NCBI GenBank assembly: GCA_014804795.1
Contig: JAAUZC010000023.1
Coordinates: 1 to 64,000, forward strand
Direction: 5' to 3'
DNA length: 64,000 nt
Source: Lachnospiraceae bacterium
GTDB taxonomy: Bacteria > Bacillota > Clostridia > Lachnospirales > Lachnospiraceae
How positions within the stretch are numbered: position 1 is the stretch's first letter; each line of letters opens with the position of its first letter. A model generated the notes under the pieces. The model ran no database searches. It was not told the origin of the DNA and was given only the letters and a program-made list of their open reading frames with translations. The translations under genes were made by a program, and so were the position numbers. This document shows positions 50,749-59,641 of the stretch, one piece after another.

Positions 50749-52395
50749 TTATTGCACGTTATAAGTGCAGGCAGTCGGCGTAATATGGCCTTCTCTCTTA
50801 TACAGAGAAGCAACATCTTTTGTCACTACGATTACAGATGCTTCTCCGACAATACAATCAATGTAACCGTTTTCCAGTGCATAATCAATCACCTGTTTCA
50901 CGTCGGCAGAATCATCGGTTTGCATTGCCGCATCAAAGAGAGAATTCAGCTTTTCATCGGAAAGATATCCTGAAGTGACACCCTCTTCAAAAAATCCCAG
51001 TTTAAACATAGGTCTGTATGAACTGATAAGGTTCGGTCCGCCGGTTCCCACAAACCGCATATCCCAATCGCCTCTCTGTGCAGAATGTGTATCCAGTTCC
51101 GATTGCGTATATGCCTGAAGTTCTACATTAATGCCCAGATCATCTAATTCTGTCACCATCATAGTAGCTCCGTTTTTATACGCTTCAGCAGAATTGCAGA
51201 TTAAACGGATTGTCTCCCCATTGTAATTTGATTTGTCCAAATATTCTTTTGCAAGTTCCTTATTATAAGTATTGATATAATTTTCCTCTTCTTCCCAGTT
51301 CGGATCATAAGAATTATAATAGGAAACACCAAATGCCTTTAAAGCGACATAGGAACCTCCCATAGCGGTAGCAATTGCCTCATTATCAATTCCGTAGAAA
51401 ATGGCAAGACGCAAATTCAAGTCATCGCTGAAAATATTAGAAGACATATTAGGCTCCAGCATCATATAATCGCTGCTCACTTCAACTGTAACATTATAGC
51501 GATCCGCTTTTGCTCCGCCCTCCTGGAATGTATTCAGCATTGCCATCTGAACGTAGGTACATATATCAATGGTATCCTGTTGCAGTCCGACCGCTGCTGT
51601 GGCCGCCTCAGGAACCACATCAAGTTCCAGAACTTCCACATTTCCCACATGCAGATCCAGCCGCTGTGCCGCAATCTCCGGATCATTTCCCCAGTAATTT
51701 TTGTCATAGGTCAAAACCACTTTTGAACCGGGAATAAATTCACTCACCACATAATTTCCTGTCGCAACAGGATCCGTTGCAAACTGATGGCTCTCATAGG
51801 CTGTCTGCGTATAAATCTGTGTTCGGCATAACGGGAATTCCACTGTCGTTACCGTTGCCTCGGATGTCCAATAAAAATCCATCGTATAGTCATCCACTTT
51901 TTCGATATGGTCATAAATATCAAAGCTGACTACATCGCCCACTTCAAAGGCATGATCAAAACAATACATAACATCATCTACTGTCACAGGATTTCCCTCG
52001 GAATCATGAATGCTGTCAAACAGTGTAACCCGCCAGCAGTCACTTGAAATCTCCTCATATCCCGATGCCAGATCGGGAACCAGATTCCCGTCATCATCAT
52101 AGTCAAATAAAGTTTCATACAGATTCCAGTACCAGTTTACCTTGCTTGTGCCGAGCGCCATATTCATACTGGGCTCCAGATTTTCCGGATCTGCCTGCAA
52201 TGCCATAGTCACTTTCGGATAGAGCCCGCTCTCTGATACTGTTTCATTTTCTGCTGCCTCCTCCGGTTCTTCCACTGCAGATGTATCCGGAGCAGGATCC
52301 GTCGTATTGTTTGTTAAATTGCCGCATCCACTTAATGTCATAATTGCCGTCAAAGTAACAGCAACCGTCTGTAGTAACCTTTTTTTCATTTTCAC
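50749..52395 (-). CDS. oppA: Peptide-binding lipoprotein OppA
   Basis: This 548-residue solute-binding protein of family 5 (SBP_bac_5) has a lipoprotein signal with lipobox LSGC near residue 23 and a short Asp/Glu/Thr linker. The bilobed domain includes VTMALQADPENLEPS near the N-terminus and the characteristic LRLAIFYGIDNEAIATAM. It would deliver peptides or another oligomeric ligand to OppBCDF. The esterase upstream suggests an ester-containing or otherwise modified ligand, which is speculation. Confidence 0.9.
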   Translation of the reverse strand: MKMKKRLLQTVAVTLTAIMTLSGCGNLTNNTTDPAPDTSAVEEPEEAAENETVSESGLYPKVTMALQADPENLEPSMNMALGTSKVNWYWNLYETLFDYDDDGNLVPDLASGYEEISSDCWRVTLFDSIHDSEGNPVTVDDVMYCFDHAFEVGDVVSFDIYDHIEKVDDYTMDFYWTSEATVTTVEFPLCRTQIYTQTAYESHQFATDPVATGNYVVSEFIPGSKVVLTYDKNYWGNDPEIAAQRLDLHVGNVEVLELDVVPEAATAAVGLQQDTIDICTYVQMAMLNTFQEGGAKADRYNVTVEVSSDYMMLEPNMSSNIFSDDLNLRLAIFYGIDNEAIATAMGGSYVALKAFGVSYYNSYDPNWEEEENYINTYNKELAKEYLDKSNYNGETIRLICNSAEAYKNGATMMVTELDDLGINVELQAYTQSELDTHSAQRGDWDMRFVGTGGPNLISSYRPMFKLGFFEEGVTSGYLSDEKLNSLFDAAMQTDDSADVKQVIDYALENGYIDCIVGEASVIVVTKDVASLYKREGHITPTACTYNVQ

Positions 52396-52490
52396 CCGTT
52401 CCTTTCCTCTTTTCTCCTTGTTTTCAGTATATATTTTATATCTTAATATAAATAAAAATCGTTGCTAGCCCACGATTATTTATTTTACAC

Positions 52491-53384
52491 TTACTTTTCG
52501 GCAGATGATTCCTTAAAGATCCAGTGTATTATCTTCTGGATTGCAATATCCCAAAACGCAAAATCATGTCCATAGCCGGAGTTAACATCATATATAATAT
52601 TGTGCACACCCAGACTTTCCGCATATTCCTTGAACTCCATAATTTTAGGATAACATACTTCTTTCGTTCCACAGCAGAAGTAAATTTCAGGAAGATTTCC
52701 AGCCAAAACCAGTTCCGGAAATCTCTCCCACATACATTCGTAAGAATCCAAATACGCTCTTACAGTATCATACTTCGCGATCATATTGATCTCCTTGTAA
52801 GTAATGCCGCCCTCCTCATATTCGGAAGGAAACTTTTCGGGTTCCACCGACGCCATTTTTCGAAATTCTTCTGCGCTGAAATCAGCGTAAGGCTTCAAAA
52901 ACTTTGACTCCCTGAGAGATGCCGAAATCGGAGCAATCCCTCCAAATTTTTCCGGATGGCGGAATCCAAGAAGCAATGTCCCGGAGCCTCCCATAGACAT
53001 TCCGCTGATAAAATTATCCTCTCGCTTTTCTGAAGCCGGAAACCAGCCAAATATCATCGGCATCAATTCTTCAAAGAAAAAATCCGTATAATAATATCCG
53101 TTGGCAAATTCCGGATGGTTTGCATAATCGCTGTTCAGCGCATTCGGCATTACCACAATCAGATTTTTTTCTTCTGCGTATCTCATCAGATTTGTATTAT
53201 GGATCCAGGTCCAGCTATCTCCGGTTGCCCCATGCAGCAGCCAAAGCACTTTATATTTTTCTCCGCAGTCATAAAATTCTTTTGGAGATTTTTTCCATGT
53301 ATGCGGTATCTCCGGCATGATTATATTTACTTCCACAGGAAGCATCAATTTCCGACTGTTCATTTTTAAAGAACACAGTGACAT
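52491..53384 (-). CDS. Esterase of the alpha/beta hydrolase fold (EstA/tributyrin-esterase type)
   Basis: This 297-residue hydrolase has the nucleophile in GMSMGGSGTL, a preceding LLHGATGDSWTW oxyanion region and the catalytic His in GYGHDFAFWD. It lacks a signal peptide, so it acts in the cytoplasm. It is the first gene of the opp operon, so it may process an imported ester. The start follows GAGGAGGAAAAGAA. Confidence 0.85.
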   Translation of the reverse strand: MSLCSLKMNSRKLMLPVEVNIIMPEIPHTWKKSPKEFYDCGEKYKVLWLLHGATGDSWTWIHNTNLMRYAEEKNLIVVMPNALNSDYANHPEFANGYYYTDFFFEELMPMIFGWFPASEKREDNFISGMSMGGSGTLLLGFRHPEKFGGIAPISASLRESKFLKPYADFSAEEFRKMASVEPEKFPSEYEEGGITYKEINMIAKYDTVRAYLDSYECMWERFPELVLAGNLPEIYFCCGTKEVCYPKIMEFKEYAESLGVHNIIYDVNSGYGHDFAFWDIAIQKIIHWIFKESSAEK

Positions 53385-53460
53385 TTCTTTTCCTCCTCGA
53401 TTTTCTCCGGTTACATTGTGTTAAGAAACAATCCGCTACCGTTTCGCAACGCCCCTTCAT

Positions 53461-53489
53461 TTGACAAAACATATTTGCCATGCTACACT
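53461..53489 (+). promoter_or_regulatory. Promoter of the LysR gene
   Basis: TTGACA (53461-53466), a 17-base spacer and TACACT (53484-53489) form a near-consensus promoter on the plus strand. It leads after about 120 bases to the LysR start. It overlaps a minus-strand promoter-like pair for the esterase-opp operon. Confidence 0.65.
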
Positions 53490-53497
53490 AAGTGCAA
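53468..53497 (-). promoter_or_regulatory. Promoter of the esterase-opp operon
   Basis: On the minus strand TTGCAC is followed after 18 bases by TATGTT, about 84 bases upstream of the esterase start. It overlaps the LysR promoter on the other strand, so one bound LysR dimer could control both. Confidence 0.5.
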
Positions 53498-53613
53498 TTT
53501 CTTTATTGTCAGTCTAACAAAAGCCAAAAAGTGTTTCAATTCCAATTAGTACAGAGGTTTCTTTCCAAAATAAAAAGAATCAGGGACTATCTTTTAAACG
53601 GGGGACAGCAAAT

Positions 53614-54519
53614 TTGACAACAGATGTTCTACAATATTTTTTATATATCGCACAGGGCGGCATCACTTTCGAAAACGCTTCTGAAGAATTTCATATTTCT
53701 CAGTCTTCCATTTCCAAAATGATACGAAGTCTGGAAGATGAACTCGGCTGTCAGCTGTTTGACCGGACACGCCGCTCTGTTTCATTGACAGAAGCGGGCA
53801 AATGCTTTTATAACAACCTGATGGAAATTCGCCCTGCATATCAAAAAATGATGTCCCAAATGCGTTCTTTTTCTTCTTTGAATACCAGTAATATCTGTTT
53901 TCAGAGCAGTGCATTTTCTCTTGATATCACGCGGTTGATCAATCGTTTTAATGAAAAGAACCCTAATTCTTTTATGACGTTAAAGGCCTCTTCCTACGAT
54001 TCCGACGCGCTGTTGTCTCTCCTCTACTCAGACGAAGCCGACTTCGGAATCATGCATAAATCGATTTTCGAACATAATGATTTATGCAATACTCCTTTAA
54101 AAGATGACCAGCTTATAGCCATTTTTTCTGTCAAGAGCAAAACACCCAAAAAATCTCTCGACGGAAGCACCGTTCCTATTCTCTGGGCAGAACTGCGAAA
54201 TGAAAAACTGTTGATTGAAAAATCCCATACTATTGCTTACCTAATGCCGGAGTTAAATCGTTTTTTCGGCACTTCCTATGCCGCAGAAGAAATAGAGAAC
54301 TGGCCTTCCGTTTTGCGTCGTGTCTCTCATAACGAAGGGATTACTTTAGCTTATTACAGTAATATTGACATTATCGACACTACCCAGTTTCATTTTTGTC
54401 CGATATCGGATATCCCTGATACACCGCTTGTCCTGACAATTCCCAAATCGAGATCCGAGGCGGTATTTCAAAACTACAACTGTTTTGCAGATTTCCTTTT
54501 ATCGGAGGGAGGTGTCTGA
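53614..54519 (+). CDS. LysR family transcriptional regulator
   Basis: This 301-residue regulator starts with TTG at 53614 behind GGGGGA. An N-terminal winged helix-turn-helix (ASEEFHISQSSISKMIRSLE, then GCQLFDRTRRSVSLTEAG) precedes the periplasmic-binding-like effector domain. It is divergent from the esterase-opp operon, its likely target, and shares an overlapped promoter region with it. Confidence 0.93.
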   Translation: MTTDVLQYFLYIAQGGITFENASEEFHISQSSISKMIRSLEDELGCQLFDRTRRSVSLTEAGKCFYNNLMEIRPAYQKMMSQMRSFSSLNTSNICFQSSAFSLDITRLINRFNEKNPNSFMTLKASSYDSDALLSLLYSDEADFGIMHKSIFEHNDLCNTPLKDDQLIAIFSVKSKTPKKSLDGSTVPILWAELRNEKLLIEKSHTIAYLMPELNRFFGTSYAAEEIENWPSVLRRVSHNEGITLAYYSNIDIIDTTQFHFCPISDIPDTPLVLTIPKSRSEAVFQNYNCFADFLLSEGGV

Positions 54520-55692
54520 TCATATACATGTGTCAATCGTCTTATCTTTTGCGCTTTGCATTCCTACCGCCAGCAAAATAACCAGCAATGCTGCCACAAT
54601 CCACAGACTGGCATTCCAATCTCCCAGCCAGTCATGCACTATTCCCAATCCGGTTGGGCCGAATGCCGCAATAACATAGCCTATACTCTGGCTCATTCCC
54701 GACAGCAGCATAGCATCTGTTCCATTGTCTGTGCGAAACCCGATAAACGCCATTGACAGAGCAAAGCCGCCATTGCATCCGAATCCGCCAATCAAAGCCG
54801 CCAGAAATAAAACGGACGGTGCCTCCGTACATGCCATCATGACAATTCCCATCAAAAATGCCCCGACAACACAGCAGGTAAGCTTCCTTTGATCCTTGTA
54901 GCGCCCCGCTAATGCAGGCATCAAAAACGAGGCCGGAATACCGGTCAACTGAAAACAGGATACATAATACCCTGCAGTGACGGCGTCCAGGCCTTTAGAT
55001 TGGAAAATAGTTGAGAGCCAGGCAGAACAGCTATAAAAGGCCAATGCTTCTATTCCGAGAAAAAGTGTCACCGCCCACGCGGTTTTATCTTTCATTATGT
55101 CGAAATAATTTCCTTCCACTTTCCTTGTATTAATAGAAACCGCACGGACGGGAAACCATACTGCAATGGCAACTATTGAAACTGCAGCATAAATGCATAG
55201 CGTAAACTGCCAGCCTAATCCTATATTATCCGCCAAAGGATAATTGACCCCCGACGCTATCGCCGAGGATACCGCAAGCCCTACACAATTTAAAGCGGTA
55301 ACGAATCCGTATTTCTCGGCAAATTCATTTTTTATGATCGCGGGCATAAGGACATTTCCACAGGCAATGCCGCTTCCGATCAGAACCGTTCCCAGATACA
55401 ACCCGGACAATCCGCAAAATGAACGGATCAACGTCCCAAAAGCAATCAGCAGAAAGCCCATTATCAGTGTGCGCCCTGTTCCTATCCTTGTGTTGCATGC
55501 TTTTACCATAGGTGAAATAACTGCAAAAGTAAGCAACGGAATCGTCGTCAACATGCCGCACGCCGTATCTGAAAGCATCAAATCCGGTTTTATCAGTTTC
55601 ATCAATGAGCCAATCCCTGTAATAGAGGGTCGCAAACAAATTCCCACAATAATAATCGCAATAAGCAAGTAATTCTTTTTATATTTTTTCAT
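54520..55692 (-). CDS. MFS transporter of the CynX/NimT family
   Basis: This is a 12-helix transporter of 390 residues. The N-terminal LRPSITGIGSLMKLIK and the AAGLG-type motifs are typical of the CynX/NimT (cyanate/nitroimidazole) family. The substrate is not predictable. It lies 54 bases after the hydrolase gene, so the two probably form one unit. It is convergent with the LysR gene, with no bases between the stop codons. Confidence 0.85.
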   Translation of the reverse strand: MKKYKKNYLLIAIIIVGICLRPSITGIGSLMKLIKPDLMLSDTACGMLTTIPLLTFAVISPMVKACNTRIGTGRTLIMGFLLIAFGTLIRSFCGLSGLYLGTVLIGSGIACGNVLMPAIIKNEFAEKYGFVTALNCVGLAVSSAIASGVNYPLADNIGLGWQFTLCIYAAVSIVAIAVWFPVRAVSINTRKVEGNYFDIMKDKTAWAVTLFLGIEALAFYSCSAWLSTIFQSKGLDAVTAGYYVSCFQLTGIPASFLMPALAGRYKDQRKLTCCVVGAFLMGIVMMACTEAPSVLFLAALIGGFGCNGGFALSMAFIGFRTDNGTDAMLLSGMSQSIGYVIAAFGPTGLGIVHDWLGDWNASLWIVAALLVILLAVGMQSAKDKTIDTCI

Positions 55693-55746
55693 ACCATAAC
55701 TCCACTGCTTTCATAATCTGACATAAAATCTTAAGGCTGTCTTCCT

Positions 55747-57000
55747 CTAGCAAAAATTATCTTCTATCCAATGATCTGTATAATCGAAAAGTCTCTTCTC
55801 TGTATTTCCAAATTGTCCCGGATAAGTTTCACATTCTGTCGCCGGTTGATAGTTATGGTCTGCCCCTTCCACAAATACCAATTCTTTTTTCTCCGCGGCC
55901 GCATTTTCATATATTGTTTCTGCAGCGGAAAACTCATAACCTCCTGTCATTCCCATAACCAGCGTTGGAACATGGACTCCCATCATATTTCCCGGGGTAC
56001 AGTTAAATGAAGAAGTCCAGTCTACACCATACAATGTATCCTCATTGTAGTAATAGTCATCGGTAACCCGAACCGCAAGAGTATTCAAAAACAGACGCAC
56101 TGTTGTAACCGCTGCACCCATACGATATGATCTGGAAAGAGATTCCATATTATAGGGTCTGCGTACAGAATGCACAATTTCTTTCCGTATCCCACCATCT
56201 CCGCAAAGTAATGGCCAGGAGCCTTTTGTATGAGAAAAATATCGAATATCCTGCGGAAAGAGTTTATTATTCAACGGAAACATACTGGCTGCCGGAATAA
56301 TGAAAGGTTCATCATCTGAATACTGCCCTTCCCCCCGGTCAATTATATGCAGTCTCTCTAATGCCCGTTCAATCAGTTCATTATTCCGTTTTCCCTGAGC
56401 TTTCAGAAACTTATGCACGAAAGCATCACTGTAAACCGCACCGTTTTCCCGAAATCCGTTTTCAGGATTAAAAATATCCAGTTCCGGATTTATTGCTATT
56501 TTTCCATCTTTCCAGTAAACAGCGGGATCCACACTAAATAAGGCCATCGCTCCATTTCCCCAATTAGAATCCGGTAACAGCATCCCTTCTGCGGCCTGAA
56601 AACCTGAAAGTTCCTGACACTTTACTATTTTTTCGCTTCCCCGGAAAATCTGTACTCCATTTTCCGCCACACTTTGATATGCACTGAGAAGGGATGCCCC
56701 ACCACTATGCCCCCACAAAAGAACTGCTTTAAATCCTCGTTCTCCTTTTAAATGATCCATCATAATCCTGACATCTGACATTTTGTCTTCCATCAAAGAG
56801 TCAGGATTACTTACATTTGCACAAAGAACACAATATCCTCTTTTCGCCATTTCTTCTCCCGGCGAAAACGTCATATAATCCCCGTATGGATGCACCAGCA
56901 AAATACAGATTTTACTCTTTTCGCTTTCCCCGACAGGTTCATAAAACATACTATGTATTTTTCCATCCAATTTTTGGTACGTTTTTCTTATTTTATCCAT
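55747..57000 (-). CDS. Alpha/beta hydrolase
   Basis: This 417-residue soluble hydrolase has the nucleophile elbow LLWGHSGGASLL, an early oxyanion region ILLVHPYGDYMTF and a late EGADHNYQP that may carry the catalytic His. It is longer than most family members because of a lid-like insert (about 150-300). It is first in a two-gene unit with the MFS transporter. About 300 bases of AT-rich sequence without a gene lie upstream, ending in the MetQ terminator. Confidence 0.8.
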   Translation of the reverse strand: MDKIRKTYQKLDGKIHSMFYEPVGESEKSKICILLVHPYGDYMTFSPGEEMAKRGYCVLCANVSNPDSLMEDKMSDVRIMMDHLKGERGFKAVLLWGHSGGASLLSAYQSVAENGVQIFRGSEKIVKCQELSGFQAAEGMLLPDSNWGNGAMALFSVDPAVYWKDGKIAINPELDIFNPENGFRENGAVYSDAFVHKFLKAQGKRNNELIERALERLHIIDRGEGQYSDDEPFIIPAASMFPLNNKLFPQDIRYFSHTKGSWPLLCGDGGIRKEIVHSVRRPYNMESLSRSYRMGAAVTTVRLFLNTLAVRVTDDYYYNEDTLYGVDWTSSFNCTPGNMMGVHVPTLVMGMTGGYEFSAAETIYENAAAEKKELVFVEGADHNYQPATECETYPGQFGNTEKRLFDYTDHWIEDNFC

Positions 57001-57207
57001 TTTTATCTATGCTCTATCCTTCTCACATTTTTTATTTTAAACATAATATAATAATTTTTTCTTTCTATTCAATTCCAATTTTTAATCTAATTCATTCCAA
57101 AACGAGATGAGAAAATAAATTTTAACCGGTCATCTGTTTTTTCCTCCGGATACTTTAAACTTTTTCTACATAACCTTTTATTTTGGCAGGCTGAGGCCCA
57201 CAAAAAA

Positions 57208-57242
57208 ATCCCCCAACCGTATTGCAAGTACAGTTGGGGGAT
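57208..57242 (-). terminator. Terminator of the MetQ gene
   Basis: On the minus strand AATCCCCCAACTGT and ACGGTTGGGGGATT form a long stem, followed by TTTTTGTG. It lies 60 bases past the metQ stop. The stem is nearly identical to that at 44324-44361. Confidence 0.85.
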
Positions 57243-57301
57243 TTATTCTTTCGTTCACATGAAACTATCGTATCCTTTTGCCTGCCGGCATTATAGCCCG
57301 C

Positions 57302-58132
57302 TTAGTTAAACGGAACTACCGCGCCGTCATAAGTATCATTAATATACTGCTTGATCTCATCGGATTTCAGCACATCCACCAGTGCCTTAATACCTTCGTT
57401 GTCTTCATTTCCTTCTTTTACCGCAATGACATTCACATAAGTCTTTGCCGCTTCGGAATCAGCGCTCTCAAAAGTGATGGAATCTTTTGCAACACTAAAT
57501 CCGGCCTCCAGCGCATAGTTACCGTTTAATACAACATATGCCACCTCATCCTTAACTCTCGACACTTGTGCCGCCTCCAGTTCCACAATGTCCAGATTAT
57601 ACGGATTTTCTACAATATCCATTTTTGTGGCTGTCAGGCCCACACCATCTTTCAAAGTAATCAAGTCGTTATCCTGCAACAGGAGCAAGGCTCTCGCTTC
57701 GTTTGTAGTATCATTCGGCACTGCAATCGCATCGCCGTCCGCCACATCTGCCAAATTACTCTTTGTTCCCGGATAAATTCCGAAAGGTTCATAGTGGATA
57801 CCTCCCGCATTTACAAGATGTGTTCCATTTTCCTCATTAAAATTTTCCAAATAGGGAATATGCTGGAAATAGTTTGCATCTATCTCTTCGCTCTCTACTA
57901 CATTGTTGGGCATAACATAATCGTCAAAAATTGTTACTTCCAGATTCCATCCCTGTTCTGCCAGAATCGGGGCTGCAACTTCCAGAATCTCCGCATGAGG
58001 TGTAGCAGATGCCGCTACTGTAATAGTTCCCTTTTCTTCTGCCACCGCATCCTCTGTCTTGTTGCCGCAGCCCGTCAAAACGCCTGCTGCCAGCGCACCT
58101 GTCAAAAGAACTGCCAATAATTTCTTCTTCAT
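57302..58132 (-). CDS. metQ: MetQ/NlpA family methionine-binding lipoprotein
   Basis: This 276-residue substrate-binding lipoprotein of a methionine ABC transporter has a signal peptide ending in the lipobox LTGCGN. The start at 58132 (MKKKLLAVLLTG) lacks the six extra codons. The family features TVAASATPHAEILE, DYVMPNNVV, DANYFQHIPYLENF and IAVPNDTTNEARALLLLQ are intact. No MetN ATPase or MetI permease is in the window, so it is an orphan here. A LysR gene lies upstream on the same strand. Confidence 0.92.
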   Translation of the reverse strand: MKKKLLAVLLTGALAAGVLTGCGNKTEDAVAEEKGTITVAASATPHAEILEVAAPILAEQGWNLEVTIFDDYVMPNNVVESEEIDANYFQHIPYLENFNEENGTHLVNAGGIHYEPFGIYPGTKSNLADVADGDAIAVPNDTTNEARALLLLQDNDLITLKDGVGLTATKMDIVENPYNLDIVELEAAQVSRVKDEVAYVVLNGNYALEAGFSVAKDSITFESADSEAAKTYVNVIAVKEGNEDNEGIKALVDVLKSDEIKQYINDTYDGAVVPFN

Positions 58133-58257
58133 AATATTTTCCTCCTTCATTTCAGCTTTTCAGATGTCTCTATAATACATCTGCTTTTTCTTCTGCTGAC
58201 ATGAAGAGTATACATCTATTTAGAAAAAAAAGCTAATATACGAAACCTTTATTTGGT

Positions 58258-58274
58258 TATAGGTTTATCCTATA
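58258..58274. promoter_or_regulatory. Palindromic LysR-type operator upstream of metQ
   Basis: TATAGG-TTTAT-CCTATA is a perfect 17-base palindrome with a T-N11-like core. It lies between the LysR gene and metQ, about 126 bases before the metQ start, where an activator would bind. A minus-strand TATACT about 60 bases nearer to metQ could be its -10 box. Confidence 0.5.
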
Positions 58275-58322
58275 TCAAGATGGCTTCGCCACGAGGCAGT
58301 TTCGACAGCATACGGATTGTTT

Positions 58323-59228
58323 TTACATTGCCATTGTCTGATATTTTTTCAATTCCTCAATATACAATTTTCCGCTTTTGCTTATTTTCTGCCCTTTTCT
58401 GACAATATAACCTATCCGCATCCGCTCTGTTTCTTCTAACGGTACCGCCATATAATCACTGCCGTTTAATTCCTCACAGATAATGCCGGAGCAAAGCGTA
58501 TAGGCATTCAGACCTACCATTAAATTGAGCAAAGTTGCCCTGTCGTTCGCTTTGATCAGACGTTTATACTCGTAATCGCTCTTCATCTCCTCCGCCAGAA
58601 ACAGGGAATGATTCTTACCCTGATCAAAGGACAGGCAGGGATAATCATCCAGTTCCTCCAGAGAGATCACTTCTTTTTTTGCCAACGGATGTCCGGCCCA
58701 GAGATAAACAAAGGTATTACAGGAAAACAACTCTTTAAACTCCAGTCCGTTTTCCTGTATCGTTTTCATCATGACTTTTTCATTAAAGTCATTCAGATAC
58801 AGTACGCCGATCTCACTTTTAAATGTTTTGACATTCATGATCACATCGTACGTTGTGGTCTCATGCACCGCATACTCATAATGCTCCATCCCCAGCTTCT
58901 TTACCGTCTCAACAAAGGCTTTCACCGCAAACGTATAATGCTGGGTGGAAACACTGAACTTCTCTTTTTTCTTTTTTTCGATATATCTGCTCTGCAAAAG
59001 CCCGAACTGCTCTGTCACCTGTCTTGCATATCCTAAAAACTCCTCACCCTCCGGCGTAAGGCTGATGCCTCTGTTGGAGCGCAGAAAGATCTCGATTCCT
59101 GTTTCCGTCTCCAGTTCTTTCATCGTCTCCGACAGGCTGGGCTGGGAAATAAAAAGCTGTTTTGCCGCTTCATTCATAGAGCCGCAGTCCGCTATTGCCA
59201 AAGCGTATTTTAGTTGCTGCAGAGTCAA
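58323..59228 (-). CDS. LysR family transcriptional regulator
   Basis: This 301-residue regulator starts with TTG at 59228 behind AAAGGAGATACCA. Winged helix-turn-helix residues include AAKQLFISQPSLSETMKELE and GIEIFLRSNRGISLTPEG. It is upstream of metQ on the same strand, 190 bases away, with the 17-base palindrome in between, so it is the probable regulator of metQ. Confidence 0.92.
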   Translation of the reverse strand: MTLQQLKYALAIADCGSMNEAAKQLFISQPSLSETMKELETETGIEIFLRSNRGISLTPEGEEFLGYARQVTEQFGLLQSRYIEKKKKEKFSVSTQHYTFAVKAFVETVKKLGMEHYEYAVHETTTYDVIMNVKTFKSEIGVLYLNDFNEKVMMKTIQENGLEFKELFSCNTFVYLWAGHPLAKKEVISLEELDDYPCLSFDQGKNHSLFLAEEMKSDYEYKRLIKANDRATLLNLMVGLNAYTLCSGIICEELNGSDYMAVPLEETERMRIGYIVRKGQKISKSGKLYIEELKKYQTMAM

Positions 59229-59239
59229 TGGTATCTCCT

Positions 59240-59545
59240 TTATAAAATCTTATCTACGTCAACCGGTTCATAGCGGCTGAAAATCTTCTCTTCTCCGCAG
59301 ACATGCTTTGTACCGTCTTCATCGATGATGATATAATCATTTTCGTTAATAAAAGTACGTCCTCTGCGGTGCAAAATATAAGGACATACGATCGAGCCAT
59401 CCGGTTTTGTCACCTTGACCAGAGAATCCGTGACGATCCATATCTTTGTCAGGATGTCTGACCACAGCTCGTATCCGTCTTCCAACCCCTTTCCCTGTTC
59501 ATACTTAACTACATCCGCTTCTATCGGTGTTCTCCTGCATTTCAT
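59240..59545 (-). CDS. Small phage-like protein (PGDYG-type domain)
   Basis: This 101-residue protein has the layout of short phage proteins of the PGDYG type: an N-terminal KCRRTPIEADVVKYE and a C-terminal ENDYIIIDEDGTKHVCGEE, then IFSRYEPV. AAAGGAG precedes the start. It is 11 bases upstream of the LysR gene on the same strand. There are no other phage genes nearby, so it may be a domesticated remnant. Confidence 0.6.
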   Translation of the reverse strand: MKCRRTPIEADVVKYEQGKGLEDGYELWSDILTKIWIVTDSLVKVTKPDGSIVCPYILHRRGRTFINENDYIIIDEDGTKHVCGEEKIFSRYEPVDVDKIL

Positions 59546-59641
59546 AACGGTGCTCCTTTCCTGAAACCATATATATATTTACAGTATAATATATTTTGTC
59601 TGCTTTTACAAAAGAAAGATGAAAAGAAATCGCACAAAAGA

